DNA from: Bacteroidales bacterium
GTDB lineage: Bacteria; Bacteroidota; Bacteroidia; Bacteroidales; F082
NCBI GenBank assembly: GCA_017428285.1
Contig: JAFRRE010000196.1
Location: 1-25,225 of the forward strand
DNA length: 25,225 nt
Reading direction: 5' to 3'
Part shown: one piece after another, positions 20,996-25,225 of the stretch
How the letters are laid out: every line of letters begins with the position of its first letter
Numbering within the stretch: position 1 is the first letter of the stretch
Notes under the pieces: model-generated
Told to the model about the DNA's origin: nothing
The model's input: only the letters and a program-made list of their open reading frames with translations
The model's database searches: none
Program-made: the position numbers and the translations under genes

Positions 20996-23128
20996 ATGAA
21001 ACGACTTCTTCTTTCACTTGCCATCCTTCTGACTTCAGCGATGGCCTTCGCCGGAGAGGGGATGTGGATCCCGATGCTCCTCCAGTACAATGAAAAAGAG
21101 ATGCAAGAGATGGGCATGCGCATCACTGCCGACGACATCTATTCCATCAACCACAGCAGCCTGAAAGACGCCATCGTGCTCTTTGGCGGAGGCTGCACGG
21201 GCGAGATCGTCAGCGACTACGGACTGTTGCTCACCAACCATCACTGCGGCTTTGACTACATCCAAAAGCACAGCTCGGTGGAGCACGACTACCTCACCGA
21301 CGGCTTCTGGGCCATGGACCGCTCGCAAGAACTGCCCTGTCCCGGATTGAGTGTCATCTTTCTGAGGGAGATGCGCGACGTGACCGAGAAGGTGCTGTTC
21401 AACGTCACCGATGACATGACGGAAGAGGACCGTCAGGCGACCATCAACGAAAACATCAAGAAAATCACGGCAGAGGTCGAAAAACAAACCACCTATAAAG
21501 TCTCCATCAAGCCGTATTTCCTTGGCAATGAATATTACCTGTTGCTGAACGAGGTCTATACCGACGTGCGTCTGGTGGGCTGTCCCCCCAGCAATATCGG
21601 CAAGTTCGGTGGCGACACCGACAACTGGGTGTGGCCCCGCCATACGGGCGACTTCAGCGTGTTCCGCGTGTATGCCGACCCAGACGGTCATCCGGCCGAC
21701 TACAGCGCCAGCAACATTCCCTACAGACCCGCCAAGCACCTTGAGATCTCCCTGAAAGGCGCCGATGAGGGTGACTTCGCCTTCGTGTTCGGCTACCCCG
21801 CCCGTACCAGCGAGTACCTGCCCGCCGTGGCCGTCGATCAGGAAGCCAACGTCATCGATCCCATCGCGGTCCGCCTTCGTGGCGAGATCCTCGACATCTA
21901 CAACACCTATCAGGAGCAGGACAAGAAAGTCCGTATCCAGTATGCCTCCAAGCACGCCGGTCTCGGCAACGGCTGGAAGAAATGGATGGGCGTCACCGAA
22001 GGCATCAACCACTTCCGTGGCGTGCAGAAGAAACGTTACTATGAAGAGTCCTTCCAGGAATGGGCCTTGGGCGCACGCAACCGTTACATGTACATCGACC
22101 TGCTGAAGAGTTTCGAACAGAAATACAAGGAGTTGGAACCCTATCGCGTGGCCTACACCTACCTCAGCAACGCAGGATTGAATATTGAGATTTTCGACTT
22201 CGCGGGTAACTTCAACAAGCTGTCGCAGGTCACCAAAGAGACGCCTCAGGAGGAGATCGACAAGATGATCACCGGCCTGAAGAAAGCCACGGAGAACTTC
22301 TTCAAGGACTATTACCAGCCCATTGACAGGGAGGTGGCCAGAACGATGCTAGAAGAGTATTTGGAGCATCAGCCTGCCGACTTCCGTCCCGGTTTCCTGA
22401 ATGAGATCAAGGACGTGGATGCCTACGTGGAGCAGCTGTTTGAGAAGTCGCTGTTCGCCGACAAAGACAGGGTGATGGAGTTCCTTGAGAGCTTCAAACC
22501 CAGCAAAGTCAAGAAGTTACAGAAAGACCCCGCCTTGCTGGCCTACCAGAGCATGATTGGTTTCTATCGCGATGAAGTCAACCCGAAGATGGGTCCCATC
22601 AACAAGGAGATCGACCGCATGCAGCGCATCTACATGAAAGGCCAGATGGCCATGGAGCCCGAGAAGCGTTTCTCGCCAGATGCCAACTTCACGTTGCGTG
22701 TTACCTACGGCAAGGTGGAAGGCTTCAAGCCGCAGGACGGCAAGAACTTCCGTCATTATACCACGTTGGAGGGCATCATGGAGAAAGAGAACCCCGATGT
22801 CTATGACTATGTGGTGGAGCCCAAGCTGAAGGCACTCTACAACAGCAAGGACTATGGGCGTTATGCCGACAAGGACGGCACCATGCATGTCGCCTTCACG
22901 GCCAGTGTCCACACCACGGGAGGCAACTCCGGCAGTCCCATCCTCAATGCCGACGGACAGCTGCTGGGCTTGAACTTCGACCGTTGCTGGGAAGGCACCA
23001 TGAGCGACTTGGTCTATGACCCCAACATCTGCCGCAACATCTCGGTGGATATCCGCTATGTGCTCTTCATCATCGACAAGTTCGCCGGGGCCAAGCACCT
23101 GGTGAACGAGATGACCATCGTGGAATAA
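20996..23128 (+). CDS. dpp11: S46 family dipeptidyl-peptidase, DPP11 type
   Basis: A 710-residue periplasmic serine exopeptidase with a signal peptide (MKRLLLSLAILLTSAMAFA). S46 enzymes remove dipeptides from peptide N-termini and feed amino-acid fermentation in asaccharolytic Bacteroidales. The catalytic triad is visible: His83 in TNHHCGF, Asp219 in WPRHTGDFSVF and Ser645 in TGGNSGSPI. Arg663 in LNFDRCWEG lies 18 residues after the serine. This is the spacing of Ser655 and Arg673 in Porphyromonas gingivalis DPP11, where the Arg selects Asp or Glu at P1; DPP7 has Gly there. DPP11 is therefore favoured over DPP7. Length and N-terminus are normal. A strong terminator follows at 23253. Confidence 0.88.
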   Translation: MKRLLLSLAILLTSAMAFAGEGMWIPMLLQYNEKEMQEMGMRITADDIYSINHSSLKDAIVLFGGGCTGEIVSDYGLLLTNHHCGFDYIQKHSSVEHDYLTDGFWAMDRSQELPCPGLSVIFLREMRDVTEKVLFNVTDDMTEEDRQATINENIKKITAEVEKQTTYKVSIKPYFLGNEYYLLLNEVYTDVRLVGCPPSNIGKFGGDTDNWVWPRHTGDFSVFRVYADPDGHPADYSASNIPYRPAKHLEISLKGADEGDFAFVFGYPARTSEYLPAVAVDQEANVIDPIAVRLRGEILDIYNTYQEQDKKVRIQYASKHAGLGNGWKKWMGVTEGINHFRGVQKKRYYEESFQEWALGARNRYMYIDLLKSFEQKYKELEPYRVAYTYLSNAGLNIEIFDFAGNFNKLSQVTKETPQEEIDKMITGLKKATENFFKDYYQPIDREVARTMLEEYLEHQPADFRPGFLNEIKDVDAYVEQLFEKSLFADKDRVMEFLESFKPSKVKKLQKDPALLAYQSMIGFYRDEVNPKMGPINKEIDRMQRIYMKGQMAMEPEKRFSPDANFTLRVTYGKVEGFKPQDGKNFRHYTTLEGIMEKENPDVYDYVVEPKLKALYNSKDYGRYADKDGTMHVAFTASVHTTGGNSGSPILNADGQLLGLNFDRCWEGTMSDLVYDPNICRNISVDIRYVLFIIDKFAGAKHLVNEMTIVE

Positions 23129-23134
23129 TTTTTT

Positions 23135-23239
23135 TCAAGAATTAGAGAATTAGAGATTTTTCTATGATGACATTTGAGAATTGTCCGGAATTTGAGAAAA
23201 ACGCTAGCGTTTCCCATTCTCTAATTCTCTAATTCTTGA
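23135..23239. repeat. Inverted-repeat intergenic element, copy 2
   Basis: A 105-base element with perfect 22-base inverted outer arms (23135-23156 and 23218-23239) built from ATTAGAGA units. It has an internal palindrome, AAACGCTAGCGTTT, at 23199-23212. The layout and core match copy 1 at 352-494, which is longer on its right side. It lies just after the S46 peptidase stop, ahead of a separate terminator, so it is not needed to end transcription here. Confidence 0.85.
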
Positions 23240-23252
23240 TAAAAAACTTGAT

Positions 23253-23289
23253 AAAACCCCGGAATGAAATGTAACATTCCGGGTTTTTT
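23253..23289 (+). terminator. Rho-independent terminator of the S46 peptidase gene
   Basis: CCCGGAATG (23258-23266) and CATTCCGGG (23275-23283) form a 9-bp stem with an 8-base loop, followed by six T residues. The A run before the stem can extend it, so it may work in both directions. Confidence 0.9.
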
Positions 23290-23319
23290 GCTACTTCAGG
23301 GTAACTTAATCGGATACAA

Positions 23320-24105
23320 ATGAACCATTTTGATTTTCCTGAAGCCAGGAGTATTGTGGTTGTCGGTGACATCCACGGTGATTTTAACAAGTTGATCCAC
23401 AAGTGTTGTCTGCGTTACAAGCTTCGGAACGCCTTGATTGTGGTGGCGGGTGACTGTGGCGTCGGCTTTGAACGGCCGGGCTATTACGACCATGTCTATG
23501 AGCGCAACCGAAGGTATTTGTGCGACATGAATTGTTGGTTGGTGATGGTGCGGGGCAACCATGACAACCCGGCGTATTTCCACGGGTCGGGCCGACTCCA
23601 GCATGCGCGTTTCATGACGGTGCCGGACTATTCGGTGTTGACGGCCTGCGGTCGCGTGGTGCTGTGCGTGGGTGGGGCCGTCTCGGTGGACCGTGAGCTG
23701 CGCAAGAACAGCCCGTTCTACCGGAAGGCCGATCCGGCGGCACCGTTGGAGCGCAATGTCTATTGGGAGGACGAGGCTCCGGTGTTCGACCGAGGGATGC
23801 TTGAGGAGATTGGCGAGGTGTATGAGATCGACACGGTGATCACGCATACGGCGCCCCTGGTGTGCGACCGCATCACGAAGCAGGGGTTGTTCTATTTCTC
23901 GGTGGACGACGAGCGGCTGTTGGCCGACGTGGAGGAGGAGCGGGAGACCTTGGAGTTGCTACGGAGCTATCTGATCGAGCGGGGCCATCCCTTGCGGTAT
24001 TGGTATTACGGGCATTTCCACCAGAGTTGGCACTACGAGATCGAGGGTGTGATGTATAATATGCTGGATATCATGGAGTTCCGTGAGGTTCCGATTAGGG
24101 AATAA
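23320..24105 (+). CDS. Calcineurin-type metallophosphoesterase
   Basis: A 261-residue cytoplasmic phosphoesterase. All metal-binding motifs of the superfamily are present in order: VVGDIHGDF (~14-22), VAGDCGVGF (~42-50), VRGNHDN (~77-83), THTAP (~174-178) and GHFHQSW (~235-241). These residues hold two metal ions for hydrolysis of phosphomono- or diesters; the substrate is not evident. No signal peptide is seen. The gene starts 30 bases after the S46 terminator, with no promoter element that I recognise, and ends 3 bases from the convergent preA gene. Confidence 0.85.
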   Translation: MNHFDFPEARSIVVVGDIHGDFNKLIHKCCLRYKLRNALIVVAGDCGVGFERPGYYDHVYERNRRYLCDMNCWLVMVRGNHDNPAYFHGSGRLQHARFMTVPDYSVLTACGRVVLCVGGAVSVDRELRKNSPFYRKADPAAPLERNVYWEDEAPVFDRGMLEEIGEVYEIDTVITHTAPLVCDRITKQGLFYFSVDDERLLADVEEERETLELLRSYLIERGHPLRYWYYGHFHQSWHYEIEGVMYNMLDIMEFREVPIRE

Positions 24106-24108
24106 ACG

Positions 24109-25225
24109 CTATTTCTTGATCCGTTGGGCCAGTCCCATGGCGCCGACGGGGCAGACGAGGCGGCAGAGGTGGCAGCCGACGCATTTGGCGCCGATGATGT
24201 GAGGCTGACGGGTGTCGGGGTCGAAGCGGATGGCTTGGTGACCGCCGTCTTGGCAAGAGACATAGCAGCGTCCGCAGCCGATGCACTTTTCGCGGTTGAC
24301 GGTCGGAAACACCTTGGTGTCGCGGTCGAGGTCGGAGGGGCGTACGAACGCTGGCAGCTGTTCGCCCACGAGGTCTTCGAGCTTTTCGATGCCCCGTTCT
24401 TGCAGGTAGGTCTGGAGACCCATCACGAGGTCGTCGATGATGCGGTAGCCATATTGCATCACGGCGGTGCACACCTGCACGTTACGACAGCCCAGCTGGA
24501 TGAACTCCAGTGCGTCGTGCCAGGTCTCGATGCCTCCGATGCCGCTGAGTTGGATGTTCTTCATGATGGGGTTCTTCGCCATCTCGAGGATGTAACGCAG
24601 GGCGATGGGTTTGACGGAGCGGCCGCTGAGACCCGAGATGGTCCATTTTTCATCGACCTTGGCGGTGGGTGTCATCGTCACGCTCTTGATGGTGTTGATG
24701 GCCGAGATGGCGTCGGCGCCAGCGAAATAAGCGCCCATGGCAGGTTGGTTGATCTGCGTGATGTTGGGCGTCATCTTCGGGATGACGGGGATCTTCACAT
24801 TGCGTTTCACGTAAGCCGTGTAGAAGGTCACCAGCTCGGGGTCTTGTCCCACGTCGCTGCCCATGCCGGAAAGTCGCATCTGGGGACAGGAGAAGTTCAG
24901 CTCCACGGCATCGCAGCCAGCCTCTTCGGCCATCTTGGCCAACTCGATCCATTCTTCTTCGTACTCCCCCATGATGCTGGCCACCACGATCTTGGTCGGG
25001 TAGTTTTGCTTCAGTCGGCGCAGGATGTCGAAGTCCACCTCGTAAGGGTTCTCGCTCAGCTGTTCCATGTTGCGGAACCCGGCAAACGAAGAGCCTTCCC
25101 GCACCGCATCGAAACGCGGCGACACCTCGCGGATGTCCTGCTTGCAGATGGTCTTGTAGAAGACCCCCGCCCAGCCCGCCTCGAAGGCCCGTGCCACCAT
25201 CTCGTAGTTGGTGCAGATCGACGAA
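24109..25225 (-). CDS. preA: NAD-dependent dihydropyrimidine dehydrogenase subunit PreA, 5' end outside window
   Basis: About 371 C-terminal residues; the frame stays open to the window edge (SSICTNYE precedes the internal ATG at 25200). PreA with PreT reduces uracil and thymine to dihydropyrimidines using NADH. The FMN-binding TIM-barrel part shows VVASIMGEYEEEW and the active-site region ELNFSCPQMRLSGMGSD, then IPVIPKMTPN and SGIGGI. The C-terminus carries two ferredoxin-type 4Fe-4S motifs: CIGCGRCYVSC and CVGCHLCRLVCP. This layout, barrel plus C-terminal 2[4Fe-4S], is that of PreA rather than of dihydroorotate dehydrogenase. preT is not seen in the window. Confidence 0.85.
   Translation of the reverse strand, partial: SSICTNYEMVARAFEAGWAGVFYKTICKQDIREVSPRFDAVREGSSFAGFRNMEQLSENPYEVDFDILRRLKQNYPTKIVVASIMGEYEEEWIELAKMAEEAGCDAVELNFSCPQMRLSGMGSDVGQDPELVTFYTAYVKRNVKIPVIPKMTPNITQINQPAMGAYFAGADAISAINTIKSVTMTPTAKVDEKWTISGLSGRSVKPIALRYILEMAKNPIMKNIQLSGIGGIETWHDALEFIQLGCRNVQVCTAVMQYGYRIIDDLVMGLQTYLQERGIEKLEDLVGEQLPAFVRPSDLDRDTKVFPTVNREKCIGCGRCYVSCQDGGHQAIRFDPDTRQPHIIGAKCVGCHLCRLVCPVGAMGLAQRIKK

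Noticed and set aside
21035..22012. 325-codon minus-strand open frame opposite the S46 peptidase
   Set aside because: It lies wholly within a gene with an intact catalytic triad; composition is that of an antisense frame.

Overview
The window looks like a chromosomal segment of a Bacteroidales bacterium. The evidence is repeated -7 elements of the form TAnnTTTG just upstream of starts, no obvious Shine-Dalgarno sequences, many short lipobox lipoproteins, a type IX secretion (T9SS) sorting domain, an S46 dipeptidyl-peptidase, DUF2461/DUF5618 proteins and a BspA-type leucine-rich-repeat protein. No rRNA, tRNA, CRISPR array, transposase or integrase was seen.

Layout. 1-3.5 kb: the 3' end of cysQ, an inverted-repeat element, a TlpA-like lipoprotein, two small membrane proteins, a DUF5618 protein and a DUF2461 protein. 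3.7-7.6 kb: a membrane-anchored TPR/coiled-coil/helix-turn-helix regulator followed by a secreted LRR protein whose T9SS tail is broken by a one-base frameshift, then a small unknown protein. 7.6-9.3 kb: a DUF3990 ADP-ribosyltransferase-like toxin overlapping its HTH antitoxin, then a graveyard holding a deleted hicB copy and a deleted DUF5618 copy. 9.3-12.6 kb: a minus-strand operon of TPR/HTH regulator, DUF3244-like lipoprotein, outer-membrane barrel and lipoprotein, with ATGA overlaps. 12.7-13.4 kb: an intact hicAB toxin-antitoxin pair with a palindromic operator over its promoter. 13.6-14.9 kb: two overlapping lipoproteins related to the one at 9.3 kb. 15.0-16.9 kb: an exported protein of unknown function plus a third, shorter TPR/HTH regulator. 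17.0-17.7 kb: a two-gene cassette, a 49-residue protein overlapping a single-domain retropepsin-like aspartic protease. 17.7-18.6 kb: a truncated, frameshifted paralogue of the 15.0 kb gene. 18.6-25.2 kb: a phosphoribosyltransferase-like protein, a carboxypeptidase-regulatory-domain exported protein, a DPP11-type S46 peptidase with a clear terminator and a second copy of the inverted-repeat element, a metallophosphoesterase, and partial preA.

Themes. Three predicted membrane-spanning TPR/HTH regulators each sit next to genes for exported proteins, which suggests locally controlled cell-envelope gene sets. Between these lie toxin-antitoxin modules and their decayed copies, including a 93-base direct repeat on both sides of the lipoprotein operon. 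The least familiar unit is the small-protein/retropepsin cassette at 17.05-17.67 kb. Functions rest on reading motifs by eye; no database search was run.
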